Source of the DNA: Vibrio sonorensis
GTDB lineage: Bacteria; Pseudomonadota; Gammaproteobacteria; Enterobacterales; Vibrionaceae
DNA: 64,000 bases
NCBI RefSeq assembly: GCF_001854765.1
Contig: NZ_LJJE01000060.1
Span: 62,001-126,000, forward strand
Reading direction: 5' to 3'
The notes under the pieces are model-generated. The model was not told the origin of the DNA. It ran no database searches and saw nothing but the letters and a program-made list of their open reading frames with translations. The translations under genes and the position numbers were made by a program. Positions 48,239 to 58,418 of this stretch are shown here, piece by piece; within the stretch, counting starts at the first letter, position 1; the number at the start of each line of letters is the position of its first letter.

Positions 48239-49714
48239 TCATGCGGGTAAGGCTTCAAACTCCTCTTCTTGTTTATCCTTGTAGCGGCGGGCGATTTCAA
48301 CGAACTCGTGTTCAACGCAGAGGAATGCATCGACGACTTCGGGATCAAAGTGTCCGCCTCTGCCCTCTAAAATAATTGATTTGGCTTTTTCATGACTAAA
48401 AGCGGGTTTATAGACTCGTTTCGATATTAAGGCATCATAAACATCAGCCAACGCCATTAATCGACCTGAAATCGGTATATCTTCACCAGATAGCTGATTT
48501 GGATAACCGCTACCATCCCATTTTTCGTGGTGGGTAATGGAGATTTCCTTGGCGACGCGCAAGAAAGAACTACTGCCTAGCTGTCGCTCGGCGATAGAAA
48601 GGGCTTGAGCACCGATTTCAGGGTGATCCTTCATAATTTCAAACTCCTCTGCGGTAAGTTTGCCCGGTTTTAGTAGAACCGCATCGGGAATACCGACTTT
48701 ACCCACGTCATGCAGTGGGGCGGATTTGTATAAGAGTTCAATATACGCAGGGGTTAATTTTTGTGCGTATTTCTCTTTGTTCGCCATCTCTATTGCCAGT
48801 GCTTTAACGTATTCTTGGGTGCGAAGGATATGCGCGCCTGTTTCATTGTCTCTTGATTCTGCGAGCGCCGATAGGCTGACTATGGCAACGTCTCTGGTCG
48901 TTTTTACTTCTTGTTGGCTTGCCTCAAGGCTGTCTAACATTGTGTTGGTAAGCGAGGAAACGGAGCCGAGTTCATTGTGCTCAAAAACAGGTAACCGCTT
49001 GGAAATATTCCCTTTGGTGATCTCCATTAAGGTGCACTCTTGACTCAGCAACACCTTTTTCATCAGCTTAGACCACATTATCAAGATGGCGATAACGTAA
49101 CCGCCAAGTACAAGAGAGATATAAAGAAACTCCTTAACCACGCTAATTGCACCGGAGCCATCAACAATTCGGTCTGGGTTGTGTTGCAACCAAAAAATAT
49201 CTTTCAAAGCAACCATGGCGAGCATAGTTGTTAGGGTAAGCAGCAGTAGCCCCATCAATGAGATCATTTGCTTGACCAGTGAGCGGCGCTGTCCGAAAAG
49301 TGAAAGGGCAAAAGAGTCCTGCTCGGACATTCGGTCAAAGTGCGTTAACTTGCTCTCTAGCTGCAATAAGGTTCCAGTGAAAAAACCAAATAGCGTCATA
49401 CCAAATAGCACTTTTAAATTGCTGTCCAATGGAAAGTCATAGTGTAAATTGTAGAAAGCCGCTAAGGGTAGGCTACCCAAAAAGAAAAGGGTGGTATCTA
49501 GTTGAGCGTGCTTCTGTTCTTTGACTAAAGAATGTGTACGTAAAAGAAAATGCCGAACTAGAAATACAAGACCGTAAGTTATCGAAACGTGGAACAAGAT
49601 TTCTCTAGCGCTCAATGTCTCTAACATTGGGCACACTCTGCTGCCATAGGTACCGAATATAAAGGCCGCAACAACATAGAGTCGCAACGTAAGTGAGGCG
49701 TTGTAGTGATTCAT
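48239..49714 (-). CDS. Membrane HD-GYP c-di-GMP phosphodiesterase
   Basis: A 491-residue protein: an N-terminal membrane region with about six hydrophobic segments (residues 10-225), a HAMP-like linker (FEHNELGSVSSLTNTMLDSL) and a C-terminal HD-GYP domain. Catalytic motifs are complete: HDVGKVGIPD, HHEKWDGSGYP and LMALADVYDAL. It should hydrolyse c-di-GMP, opposing the GGDEF protein at 38.7 kb. An inverted repeat ctactgg / ccagtag (48202-48220) lies just downstream and lacks a T-run, so termination there is unproven. Confidence 0.92.
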   Translation of the reverse strand: MNHYNASLTLRLYVVAAFIFGTYGSRVCPMLETLSAREILFHVSITYGLVFLVRHFLLRTHSLVKEQKHAQLDTTLFFLGSLPLAAFYNLHYDFPLDSNLKVLFGMTLFGFFTGTLLQLESKLTHFDRMSEQDSFALSLFGQRRSLVKQMISLMGLLLLTLTTMLAMVALKDIFWLQHNPDRIVDGSGAISVVKEFLYISLVLGGYVIAILIMWSKLMKKVLLSQECTLMEITKGNISKRLPVFEHNELGSVSSLTNTMLDSLEASQQEVKTTRDVAIVSLSALAESRDNETGAHILRTQEYVKALAIEMANKEKYAQKLTPAYIELLYKSAPLHDVGKVGIPDAVLLKPGKLTAEEFEIMKDHPEIGAQALSIAERQLGSSSFLRVAKEISITHHEKWDGSGYPNQLSGEDIPISGRLMALADVYDALISKRVYKPAFSHEKAKSIILEGRGGHFDPEVVDAFLCVEHEFVEIARRYKDKQEEEFEALPA

Positions 49715-50037
49715 AGTTAAGCCTTGATGTCCTTACACCCAGTATCATTATTTTTCTGAGTGGTGTTTAGCCAAAAACGTTGTTATTCGAACCAGTTTGA
49801 CGATGATTGGGACGGAAACAGCGCCCAAAGCCAGTATTGTTCTATTAAAAGCATAAGACCGTGACCGCATCTATTTCATTTCAATATAGTTCGATGAAAC
49901 TTTATCAATAATATATATCTAAGCAGCAAGGGCTTTTTGCATCAAGTGTCCGCTTGAAACCGAAAGTGTGAATGGCGAGTAGATAGAACAAAAAAAGCCC
50001 CCTGCAAAGCAGAGGGCTTGTGATGTTTTTCTTGCGA
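49715..50037 (-). terminator. Intergenic region with asnS terminator (hairpin 49995-50018)
   Basis: An 11-bp stem aagccccctgc / gcagagggctt with one mismatch is followed on the minus strand by a T-run, directly after asnS. The rest of this 323-bp gap should hold the HD-GYP promoter and shows no gene. Confidence 0.85.
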
Positions 50038-51438
50038 TTAGAAGTTCGCGCTACGAGGTGTACGCGGGAATGGAATTACATCGCGAACGTTACCCATGCC
50101 AGTGACATAAGAAACAAGACGTTCGAAACCAAGACCAAAACCAGCGTGCGGTACAGTACCGTAGCGGCGCAGATCGCGGTACCAGTTCATGTGTTCTGGG
50201 TCGATACCGATTTCGCGCATACGGTCATCCAGTACGTCTAGACGCTCTTCACGCTGAGAACCACCGATGATTTCACCGATGCCAGGTGCAAGTACATCCA
50301 TCGCGGCGACAGTTTTGCCATCATCGTTCAGGCGCATGTAGAACGCTTTGATGTCTTTCGGATAGTTTTTAACAATCACTGGCGCTTTGAAGTGTTCTTC
50401 AGCTAGGTAACGCTCATGCTCAGATGACATATCGATGCCCCATTCAACTGGGAACTCAAACTCGCGACCTGAATCTAGAAGGATTTGGATAGCATCAGTG
50501 TAATCAACTTGTGCAAAGTCAGAAGATACGAACTGCTCTAGGCGTGTAATGGCGTTTTTGTCGATGCGCTTGGCAAAGAACTCTAGGTCATCGCGACACT
50601 CGTCAAGCGCTGCTTTAAATACGTACTTAAGCATATCTTCAGAAAGCTTAGCGATGTCTTCCAAATCAGCGAAGGCAACTTCTGGCTCAACCATCCAGAA
50701 CTCAGCTAGGTGGCGACTGGTGTTTGAGTTTTCAGCGCGGAAAGTCGGGCCGAATGTGTACACTTTGCTTAGGGCACAAGCGTAAGCTTCACCGTTAAGC
50801 TGACCGGAAACCGTTAGGAAAGTCTCTTTTCCGAAGAAGTCTTCGTTGTAGTCAACTTCACCTTTGTCAGTCAATGGTAGGTTTTGCATGTCTAGCGTTG
50901 AAACGCGGAACATTTCACCAGCACCTTCAGCGTCAGACGCTGTGATTAGCGGAGCGGAAACCCAAAAATAACCTTGCTCGTGGTAGAAGCGGTGAATCGC
51001 TTGCGATAGGCAGTTGCGAACACGGGCTACAGCACCAATAACGTTGGTACGTGGACGTAGGTGTGCTACCTCGCGTAGATACTCGATAGAGTGGCGAGTT
51101 TTTGCCATTGGATAGGTATCTGCATCTTCAACCCAGCCAACTACTTTTACGTCGGTCGCCGCTAGCTCGAAGTCCTGACCACTAGCCGGAGACTCAACGA
51201 TTTTACCTGTTACTTCAACAGAACAGCCAGTCGTCAGTTTAAGAACTTCTTCTTCGTAATTATTAAGATTATTTGGGACCACGGCCTGTATCGGGTCGAA
51301 ACAAGAGCCGTCATAAATGGCAACAAAAGAGATCCCAGCTTTGGAATCTCGACGCGAGCGAACCCAGCCGCGAACCGTGACTTCACTGTCAACGGCAAGC
51401 TTACCGCTCAAAACGTCTTTTACAGGCGCGTATGTCAT
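50038..51438 (-). CDS. asnS: Asparaginyl-tRNA synthetase
   Basis: A class IIb aminoacyl-tRNA synthetase charging tRNA-Asn. An N-terminal OB-fold anticodon-binding domain ([19 protein letters not shown]) precedes the class II catalytic domain, with motif 2 [20 protein letters not shown] and motif 3 [10 protein letters not shown]. 466 residues from ATG 51438, identical in length to E. coli AsnS. A six-codon longer start at 51456 is open, but conserved sequence begins at TYAPVKDVL. No T-box or other leader regulation was seen. Confidence 0.96.
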   Translation of the reverse strand: MTYAPVKDVLSGKLAVDSEVTVRGWVRSRRDSKAGISFVAIYDGSCFDPIQAVVPNNLNNYEEEVLKLTTGCSVEVTGKIVESPASGQDFELAATDVKVVGWVEDADTYPMAKTRHSIEYLREVAHLRPRTNVIGAVARVRNCLSQAIHRFYHEQGYFWVSAPLITASDAEGAGEMFRVSTLDMQNLPLTDKGEVDYNEDFFGKETFLTVSGQLNGEAYACALSKVYTFGPTFRAENSNTSRHLAEFWMVEPEVAFADLEDIAKLSEDMLKYVFKAALDECRDDLEFFAKRIDKNAITRLEQFVSSDFAQVDYTDAIQILLDSGREFEFPVEWGIDMSSEHERYLAEEHFKAPVIVKNYPKDIKAFYMRLNDDGKTVAAMDVLAPGIGEIIGGSQREERLDVLDDRMREIGIDPEHMNWYRDLRRYGTVPHAGFGLGFERLVSYVTGMGNVRDVIPFPRTPRSANF

Positions 51439-51760
51439 GTTAGAAATAATCTCCATTGAGGTAAAAATTCAACCCAATGCTGGCGTTTATACTTGTAAGC
51501 GGATAAACGGGGCATTGGGCTGAAACGAATTTTAGATATCAAAGCCACATATTACCTGTCAATTTGTCAGCTTCAACCATTAAATGCGTCAAAGCTACTA
51601 AAAAACGCTGATTTTCGATGGACCTGCTGAACTAAACCGCTATTCACATGCTTCAAACCCATTTCAACCATGCAAACTGATACCGCTAACAAATCATCTA
51701 GGGAAGGGATGGAATAAGCAGTGATAAGGGACGAATCGACAAAAAAGAGTAAAAACGAAA

Positions 51761-51782
51761 AAGGGTGGCTTTTGCCACCCTT
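51761..51782 (-). terminator. Chemoreceptor gene terminator
   Basis: A 9-bp stem aagggtggc / gccaccctt with a tetraloop, followed on the minus strand by TTTCGTTTTT. Confidence 0.9.
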
Positions 51783-51797
51783 ATCACTGCTCACCAA

Positions 51798-53410
51798 TTA
51801 CGACTTTTTCGACAGGGTAAACTGATTTAAAAGAGACTCTAAGGTTTCTGAAAGGTGTTCAAGATCTTCGCTAATGCTCCTAGTTTGAGCAGCCGATTCA
51901 GAGGTTTCGTTGGCATGACGAGTAATGACATCAATCTTAGCTTGAACTTCGTGGCTGACATTGGAAGTAATACTAGTTTGCTCTTGAATGCTATTTGCAT
52001 GACTTAACGCTTGTTGCATCTCTTCGGCGACTTCGTTCATTGCTACAGATAGAGATTCGATATCGTCTGAGCGTTGATGCGCGGTCTCGCAAACCTTATC
52101 CACTGATGCAAGTGAGGTCTCGCTGTCCTTTTGGAATTGAGCAATAATGGTTTCTATACTTCCGGTTGCTTCGGCAGTTCGACTGGCCAACTGTCTCACT
52201 TCATCTGCGACTACGGCAAAGCCGCGACCTTGATCCCCTGCACGAGCTGCTTCGATCGCCGCGTTAAGGGCGAGCAGGTTAGTTTGCTCGGCAATACTCT
52301 TTATTACTTCAAGAATGGTAGACACTTCTCCGGTTTGGTTATTGAGCTCGACGATGTTGGTTTTTACCCCTTCAATATCGGAAACCAAACTTTTGATCTC
52401 TTCGCTAGAGGAGTGCGCTTTTTCAGAACTGCTCTCAACGATCTCGGTGGTGTGTCTTATCAACTGGGATGCATTGCTGGTGGCGGATTCAACTTCATCT
52501 TGTTGCTGCTGCATCTGACTGATGTTGACTTGCACTTCAGCGGTTTCCGACTGTTGGTTATCTGCGGCTTTATCGGTGACTTGGGCGACGCCGGTTAACT
52601 TGCCTGCTGACTCGGTTAATGTGTGTGATGTATGCCTTACGTTGGCTAGGCTTTCGTTTACTGTATCCATAAATGAGTTGATAGCGCCAGCCAGTTGACC
52701 CACTTCGTCTTTTTTACCATTGGTCAAACGCTGAGAGAGATCCTTGGTTTCACTAACGCTTTTCATAAAGCGGGAAGTCGTCTGGATAGGGCGTACGATA
52801 AACTTGCGAATCAGACTTAGAGTGATCAAGAAGCCGACAAAAGCAATAGACGACATGATTCCAACGGCAATTAGAGTGCGTTGCTGATCATCTGATTGAC
52901 GTGAGACAGGTTGTATTCCAGTCGAATAGCACCAAGAACTTCACCTTCGGGCGAGACGTGACACGAGACACAGTTAGTGCCTCGATAGTTTTCGCTCGAT
53001 TTCATCGGCAAGGCAACCACAATGCCACGTCCCCAGTCTGATTTAATTGGCTCTATCACCAATTCTCCGCTGAGGGCGCGCTGGTCGATATCATCCATGG
53101 GTTTCTGGTTTTCATTACCCGGCCCATAGAGTTTGCTGACCGCGTCGGCACGCAGTACGCGAACTTGTTCAATTCCGTCTTGTGCTAATGCCTTTTGGCG
53201 CAGGGTTTCTTTTTGCGACATAGTGCCCGTTAACATCATCATGTTTAGGCTGTCGAAGTAGTTGCTCGCTTTGTCGTGCAACTGCTCACCCATGACTGAA
53301 TAAATAAGTTCGCGTTGTTGTAAGTATTGGTAGCTGGTGGAACCAGCAAGAACCAGTGCAAAAACAGTAACTAAGGTTACCAACAGTTTCGTTGTTATTG
53401 TTGAGCTCAT
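51798..53410 (-). CDS. Methyl-accepting chemotaxis protein with CxxCH sensor domain (frame broken)
   Basis: N-terminal part: membrane anchor ([16 protein letters not shown]), a periplasmic sensor with [12 protein letters not shown], a covalent c-type heme motif in a DUF3365/Tll0287-like domain, then a stop at 52871. The other part, in a shifted frame: second membrane helix ([13 protein letters not shown]), HAMP, and a full signalling domain with the hairpin tip [18 protein letters not shown]. Adding one base at about 52889 (minus strand ATGATC to ATGGATC) joins LSHVNQM to [12 protein letters not shown] for about 537 residues. It may sense redox state, NO or oxygen through heme, or use the haem for another ligand (inference). 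Confidence 0.88.
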
Positions 53411-53699
53411 TAGAATAAATATTTGTAATTATTGGAATAGGCATCGCTTATTTTCTAATAAAAGAGTATTAGTTCTAAAGTGGTAATTCTCAAGTTTGTG
53501 ACCATAGACAATGTGTGGGTAATGTAATTGTGACGTAAGCGATATGTAACCAAATGTTTGACGCGCCGACAGAAAAACGTCGTGCTACAAAGTTGCGCAA
53601 ATTGAAAATGTCCAGTTAGGGCAAACAAAGGTGAATGAGACTTGTGTCACGCTACAATAATCCTTAGTATGTCGTGTCATTTTTAGCTTGAGATCCAAA
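53411..53699. other. Divergent intergenic region, chemoreceptor / queD
   Basis: 289 bp with promoters for both genes expected. I looked for a preQ1-type riboswitch upstream of queD and found no convincing structure. Confidence 0.5.
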
Positions 53700-54065
53700 A
53701 TGAAAACAGAATTATACAAAGAGTTTATGTTTGAAGCGGCGCACCACCTTCCTCATGTACCGAAAGGACATAAGTGTGGTCGTTTACATGGCCACTCTTT
53801 TTTAGTTCGTCTCTACGTGGAGGGTGAAGTTGACCCGCATACAGGTTGGGTTGTTGACTTTGCGGAGATTAAGGCAGCGTTTAAACCAATTTATGATCGG
53901 CTTGATCACTACTACCTAAACGATATCGAAGGATTGGAAAATCCAACGAGTGAAGTGTTAGCTAGGTGGATCTGGTTACAGCTTAAACCCAACCTTCCGC
54001 TACTGAGTAAAGTCGAGATAAAAGAGACTTGTACAGCGGGTTGTATTTACACCGGCGAAGAATAA
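53700..54065 (+). CDS. queD: 6-carboxy-tetrahydropterin synthase
   Basis: 121 residues of the 6-pyruvoyl-tetrahydropterin synthase fold. It converts dihydroneopterin triphosphate to 6-carboxytetrahydropterin on the way to queuosine. Zinc-binding His residues are in AAHHLPH and LHGHSF; the catalytic Cys is in [15 protein letters not shown] and [10 protein letters not shown] match E. coli QueD. ATG 53700 is used (GAGAT site); a TTG four codons upstream is unlikely. It is monocistronic with its own terminator. Confidence 0.93.
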   Translation: MKTELYKEFMFEAAHHLPHVPKGHKCGRLHGHSFLVRLYVEGEVDPHTGWVVDFAEIKAAFKPIYDRLDHYYLNDIEGLENPTSEVLARWIWLQLKPNLPLLSKVEIKETCTAGCIYTGEE

Positions 54066-54067
54066 CA

Positions 54068-54095
54068 AAAAGCCCAGACATTTGTCTGGGCTTTT
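54068..54095. terminator. Bidirectional terminator queD / sda
   Basis: A perfect 12-bp stem aaaagcccagac / gtctgggctttt with a 4-base loop between convergent genes. Confidence 0.92.
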
Positions 54096-54114
54096 ACATT
54101 GCATAAGCAAACTC

Positions 54115-55476
54115 TTAACATACGACTTTTATCGCCAAGCCGCCTTGAGAAGTTTCGCGATACTTAGCATTCATATCTTTTCCAGTTTCAAGCATGGTCT
54201 CAATCACTTTATCTAGAGACACGCGAGGGTCCGAAGAACGACGCAGTGCCATACGCGATGAGTTAATCGATTTAACCGCGGCGATACCATTGCGCTCAAT
54301 ACAAGGGACCTGAACTTGACCAGCAACAGGGTCACAGGTTAAGCCTAGGTTGTGTTCCATTGCGATTTCTGCAGCCATGCACACTTGCTCTGGGCTACCG
54401 CCCATTAGTTCAGCAAGACCAGCTGCCGCCATTGAACAGGCCACGCCTACTTCACCCTGACAGCCAACTTCTGCACCAGAAATTGAAGCATTGCGCTTGT
54501 ATAGTCCACCAATAGCACCGGATGCGGCAAAGTAGCGGGTATAGTCACGCTCGGTGACCGTTTGGATAAATTTGTCGTAGTAGGCTAAAACGGCTGGAAT
54601 AATGCCACAGGCACCATTGGTTGGCGCAGTGACCACTCGACCACCAGCGGCGTTCTCTTCGTTAACAGCAAAGGCAAACATGTTTACCCAGTCAACCACA
54701 GACATAGGGTCATTGGTGATTTTTTCCGACGTCATCAACTGTTGACGAAGCGCTGCGGCACGGCGAGGTACGCGTAGTGGACCCGGTAAAATACCTTCTG
54801 TATTCATACCGCGTTCCATACACTCGCGCATGGTTTTCCAAATGTTCGCGTAGTAGGTGCGTATCTCTTCGTCTGAATGTAGCGCATTTTCGTTTTTCAT
54901 AACCAAAGCACTAATAGAGAGACCGTGCTCTTTGCACTGGTTTACAAGTTCTTCAGCGGAAGTAAACTCGTGCGGAACTTTTATTGGGTTTTGTTGCTCT
55001 TTTCCAAAGTTTTCCTCATCAACGATGAAACCACCGCCTATGGAGTAGTAGGTTTTGGAATAGATTTTTTCTTCGCCAACCCAAGCGTGGATCTGCATAC
55101 CATTTTCATGAAGATCGAGATTTGACGTGTGGAAGTTCATTCCACCATCTTTAGGAAAGTCGACAGTATGACAGTGCATGCCGACAGGTAAACGTTCAGT
55201 TTCTTCAACGCGAGCAATAAAACTCGGGATTGAATCGATATCGACTTTTTCTGGGGAGTTTCCAGCTAAACCCATAATAATGGCGATATCCGTGTGGTGA
55301 CCTTTCCCTGTCAGTGATAGTGAACCATAAACATCGACGGTTACTTTAGTGATGTCGCGCAATTTACCCATTGAGCGCAAGTCATCAATAAATTCCTTAC
55401 CCGCTTTCATTGGACCAACCGTGTGTGAACTGGAAGGGCCAACGCCGATTTTATAGATATCAAATACACTAATCAT
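54115..55476 (-). CDS. sdaA: L-serine ammonia-lyase, iron-sulfur type
   Basis: Deaminates L-serine to pyruvate and ammonia using a [4Fe-4S] cluster. 453 residues. Conserved parts are [41 protein letters not shown], and the cluster cysteines in [10 protein letters not shown] and [16 protein letters not shown] 55476 ([13 protein letters not shown]) has GAGGT upstream and matches the family start. It lies 87 bp downstream of sdaC with a hairpin between, so serine uptake and breakdown are co-expressed. SdaA and SdaB are not distinguishable here. Confidence 0.93.
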   Translation of the reverse strand: MISVFDIYKIGVGPSSSHTVGPMKAGKEFIDDLRSMGKLRDITKVTVDVYGSLSLTGKGHHTDIAIIMGLAGNSPEKVDIDSIPSFIARVEETERLPVGMHCHTVDFPKDGGMNFHTSNLDLHENGMQIHAWVGEEKIYSKTYYSIGGGFIVDEENFGKEQQNPIKVPHEFTSAEELVNQCKEHGLSISALVMKNENALHSDEEIRTYYANIWKTMRECMERGMNTEGILPGPLRVPRRAAALRQQLMTSEKITNDPMSVVDWVNMFAFAVNEENAAGGRVVTAPTNGACGIIPAVLAYYDKFIQTVTERDYTRYFAASGAIGGLYKRNASISGAEVGCQGEVGVACSMAAAGLAELMGGSPEQVCMAAEIAMEHNLGLTCDPVAGQVQVPCIERNGIAAVKSINSSRMALRRSSDPRVSLDKVIETMLETGKDMNAKYRETSQGGLAIKVVC

Positions 55477-55494
55477 ATCGATTACCTCAAAAGT

Positions 55495-55518
55495 GAACCC
55501 CCCGAGCAAGGGAGGTTC
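55495..55518 (-). other. Intercistronic hairpin between sdaC and sda
   Basis: On the minus strand gaacctccc / ggggggttc pairs over 9 bp (one wobble) around a 6-base loop. No T-run follows. It could stabilise the upstream sdaC message or mask translation of sda. Confidence 0.6.
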
Positions 55519-55563
55519 TTTATTATCATTATTTCGTTTGATTAATCACTGAGTGATTTGTCA

Positions 55564-56817
55564 TTAAAGTGCGCCGTAGATTACAGAACTAATCGCTGCA
55601 ACACCACAAATTACTGTAAAAATCTGTACTGGCGCAGAAGTTTTGTACTTCGCCATTGCAGGTACCTTGTGCATTGCAAATACAGGCATTAGGAACAGGA
55701 TAGCGGCAATCATTGGTGCGCCCATCGTTTCAATCATACCCAGAATACTTGGGTTAATAATTGCGACGATCCAAGTGGTCACTACGATAAAGATAAGCGA
55801 CATCTTTTCAATCTTATTAACTGGACTTTGTGAACGAGATTTCACCAAACCTACCAGACCTTCATGAGCACCGAGGAAGTGACCAAAGTAGCTAGATGTA
55901 ATTGCAGCAAAGGCAACGACAGGACCTAAGATAGAGATCAGCGGAGACTCGTGTACGTTTGCAAGATACGACAGAACAGAGATGTTTTGCTCTTGTGCCA
56001 TAGCAAGTTGCTGTGGAGAAAGCGAGAGTACAACGGAGAATACGAAGAACATAACGAAGCCCATTAGCATCATTGCTGCGCCGCCGGTAATTGCGTCAGT
56101 TTTCTTAACCGCGTTTTCACCGTGTTGCATGCGCTGTTCTTTAGTGAACTGACTTATGATTGGACTGTGGTTAAACGAGAACACAATGATAGGGATCGCT
56201 AACCAGATAATAGACGGTACTGAGGACCATTCTGGAGAAACGTTCATCATCGACGTGTTCCAATCGGGAATTAAGTAAAAAGAGAGCGCTAAAAGGATAA
56301 ACACCAGTGGATAAACCATGATCGAAGTGGCTTTTAGCATCAGCTCTTTACCAAACACAACGCCCGCAGTCATTGCAGCAATTAAAGCACCAGATAGCAG
56401 CCAGCGAGGGATAGATTCCATGCCGACTTGGTTAACCAAGAAAGAATCAACAGTATTGGTAATACCAACACCATAGATTAGAACAATAGGGTAAATGGCG
56501 AAGAAGTAGGCAAAAGTGATTAGATTTGCGCCAGTTTTACCAAAATGTTCTTCAACAGTGTCAGTAATGTCCGATTGTGGATTTTTTGCAGATAGAACAA
56601 AACGTGCTAGAGATTTATGTGCAAACCAAGTCATTGGTGCGGCGATTAGGGCTAGTATAACTAATGGCCAAAATCCTCCAGCACCCGCTTTGATAGGCAA
56701 AAATAACACGCCAGCACCAACGGCAGTACCAAATAAAGATAGGCACCAAGTGAAGTCTTTGTAAGTAAACTTACTCGAATTGTGTACGGAAGAGACCGTA
56801 GTTGTAGTTGTATTCAT
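55564..56817 (-). CDS. sdaC: Serine transporter, HAAAP family
   Basis: A 417-residue inner-membrane amino acid/H+ symporter with about 11 helices. Signature segments are the first helix GTAVGAGVLFLPIKAG, IYPIVLIYGVGITNTVDSF, and FSFNHSPIISQF. It matches the SdaC/YhaO group of serine transporters. It is the first gene of an sdaC-sda operon; uptake paired with a serine deaminase supports serine as substrate. Related family members carry threonine. Confidence 0.9.
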   Translation of the reverse strand: MNTTTTTVSSVHNSSKFTYKDFTWCLSLFGTAVGAGVLFLPIKAGAGGFWPLVILALIAAPMTWFAHKSLARFVLSAKNPQSDITDTVEEHFGKTGANLITFAYFFAIYPIVLIYGVGITNTVDSFLVNQVGMESIPRWLLSGALIAAMTAGVVFGKELMLKATSIMVYPLVFILLALSFYLIPDWNTSMMNVSPEWSSVPSIIWLAIPIIVFSFNHSPIISQFTKEQRMQHGENAVKKTDAITGGAAMMLMGFVMFFVFSVVLSLSPQQLAMAQEQNISVLSYLANVHESPLISILGPVVAFAAITSSYFGHFLGAHEGLVGLVKSRSQSPVNKIEKMSLIFIVVTTWIVAIINPSILGMIETMGAPMIAAILFLMPVFAMHKVPAMAKYKTSAPVQIFTVICGVAAISSVIYGAL

Positions 56818-57180
56818 ATTGGATTACTCATTATTTGGGAACAGGAAACAAGTTGAGTGTATTTTGCATAAACCTTTTGCAGAAAAATTAGATCTAGGTC
56901 ATAAATTGATACGAGTGATAGTCCAATAGGACAAAAACCTGTTTTTAATCACGAAAACATCGTGCTACGCATGATTTTTACTGATTTTATTGATTAGTAA
57001 AACTAATGCGTATGCACGTTTGCATATGAGGAATGTCAGAAGAATGTTTGTAAGTTTTAAAGCTTATGCAAATTGAATTGAATCATGTGTAGAAAATGAA
57101 AAGTTTGTTGACCGCTTATTAACATCAAAATAGGGCGAATAGCTCCAAATTTGGAACCGATAATAGGTATGTAAAATTGT
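56818..57180. promoter_or_regulatory. sdaC upstream region with palindrome (57011-57026)
   Basis: A perfect inverted repeat TATGCA-cgtt-TGCATA lies about 195 bp upstream of sdaC in AT-rich sequence. It is a candidate operator; no known regulator consensus fits exactly. No gene in this 363-bp gap. Confidence 0.45.
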
Positions 57181-57780
57181 TCAACGGAGGTGTCGCTGCA
57201 TGGCTTGAATAATCTGCGCCGTCATACCCCAGATAAAGTGCCCTTGGTAATTTACTGCAAACACTCGATGGCGATTTGAGTTAACGCTAAATGTCGCACT
57301 GTGCAACTGATTAGGGTCGAGTACTACACGGGCGGGTACCTCAAAAACCTGCTCTACTTCGTTTTTATCTATGTTGGGTGAATACTCAGGAGAGATCATG
57401 GCCAAAATGGGAGTCACTGAAAAGCGGCTGATAGTAGGGAGTTCAGGCATTTGACCAAAAACTTTGACGTGATTGTGACTAATTCCTATCTCTTCTTCTG
57501 TTTCTCGCAACGCGGTGTGAATTAGATCGCTATCTAGTGGTTCAAACTTTCCCCCCGGAAAACTGACTTGACCCGGGTGGTGTTTAAGGTGTGCTGCGCG
57601 TTTAGTAAAAATGATATGCAACCCTTCTTCTCGCTCGACAAAACCGACCAAGACTGAGGCTTTTCGCAATCTGTCAGCGGGTAAGTGATCAACTCTTTTC
57701 AGCGCGTCTCGGTGGTAGTCCACGGTTTGACGCATCTGAAAATTTTGGATCAGTTTGTTTTTATCTAACTTCCACAACAC
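57181..57780 (-). CDS. nudL: CoA pyrophosphatase NudL (Nudix)
   Basis: A Nudix hydrolase cleaving CoA and its thioesters to phosphopantetheine and 3',5'-ADP. The YeaB/NudL signature QVSFPGGKFEP precedes the Nudix box ALRETEEEIGI. LPTISRFSVTPIL is typical of the CoA subgroup. The GTG at 57780 is preferred because GGAG lies 5 bases upstream; an ATG at 57825 adds a hydrophobic 15-residue stretch without a ribosome site. In E. coli pabB-nudL-sdaA are adjacent; here hnoX-hqsK is inserted between pabB and nudL. Confidence 0.9.
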   Translation of the reverse strand: MLWKLDKNKLIQNFQMRQTVDYHRDALKRVDHLPADRLRKASVLVGFVEREEGLHIIFTKRAAHLKHHPGQVSFPGGKFEPLDSDLIHTALRETEEEIGISHNHVKVFGQMPELPTISRFSVTPILAMISPEYSPNIDKNEVEQVFEVPARVVLDPNQLHSATFSVNSNRHRVFAVNYQGHFIWGMTAQIIQAMQRHLR

Positions 57781-57863
57781 CTTAGCTCCACATTCCAATT
57801 TGAAAAACATCATTTTATACATCATGCTTTTGGTTAGGTATCAAGTAAAGGATAGCGCAATCT

Positions 57864-58409
57864 ATGAAGGGAATAATCTTTACCGAGTTTATGGAACTGG
57901 TTGAAAGAGAGTTCGGATTAGAACTTTTGGACCGAGTGCTTGCCGACGCGGATGACCAAGGTATCTATACTTCCGTTGGCAGTTATGACCACAAAGATTT
58001 GGTCAAGCTGATCGTTAGTTTATCCAAAGAAACAGGAATAGCCCCAGAAGCGTTGCAAACCGTATTTGGAAAAGCGACGTTTATGAACTTGTATAAAAGT
58101 GTTCCTGAATCCGCTAACTTAAAGTCTTGCAAAAACTGCTTTCAATTTATTCGTTTGGTAGAAGAGCACATCCACTTAGAAGTAAAGAAACTCTACGGAG
58201 ATGCCAACCCGCCCAAGTTTGTTTTTATTTCTGAGACGGAAACGGTTTTGGAGTTCGATTACTTAAGCGCAAGATGCATGGCTCACGTTTGTTTGGGGCT
58301 AATCGAAGGTTGTGCAGACTTTTTTGATCAATCTTTGCGAGTTGAGATGGATCCCAAAGACGGGTCTGGTGATACAGTACGATTTGTAGTGACGTTAAAT
58401 GAGGCCTAG
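57864..58409 (+). CDS. hnoX: H-NOX heme nitric-oxide sensor
   Basis: A 181-residue heme NO/O2-binding protein, soluble and cytosolic. The proximal heme ligand is probably His104 (EEHIHLEVKKLY), and the heme-propionate motif YxSxR is Y133-R137 (YLSARCMAHV). It starts MKGIIFTEFMELVE, typical of the family. The non-polar distal pocket of bacterial NO-type proteins is expected but not verified residue by residue. It lies 9 bp upstream of a hybrid kinase, the standard H-NOX arrangement. NO-bound H-NOX inhibits the partner kinase in characterised Vibrio and Shewanella systems. Confidence 0.93.
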   Translation: MKGIIFTEFMELVEREFGLELLDRVLADADDQGIYTSVGSYDHKDLVKLIVSLSKETGIAPEALQTVFGKATFMNLYKSVPESANLKSCKNCFQFIRLVEEHIHLEVKKLYGDANPPKFVFISETETVLEFDYLSARCMAHVCLGLIEGCADFFDQSLRVEMDPKDGSGDTVRFVVTLNEA

Positions 58410-58418
58410 CCAACCCAG

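Noticed and set aside
53411..53699. preQ1 riboswitch upstream of queD
   Set aside because: No conserved aptamer-like hairpin and tail could be identified by eye.
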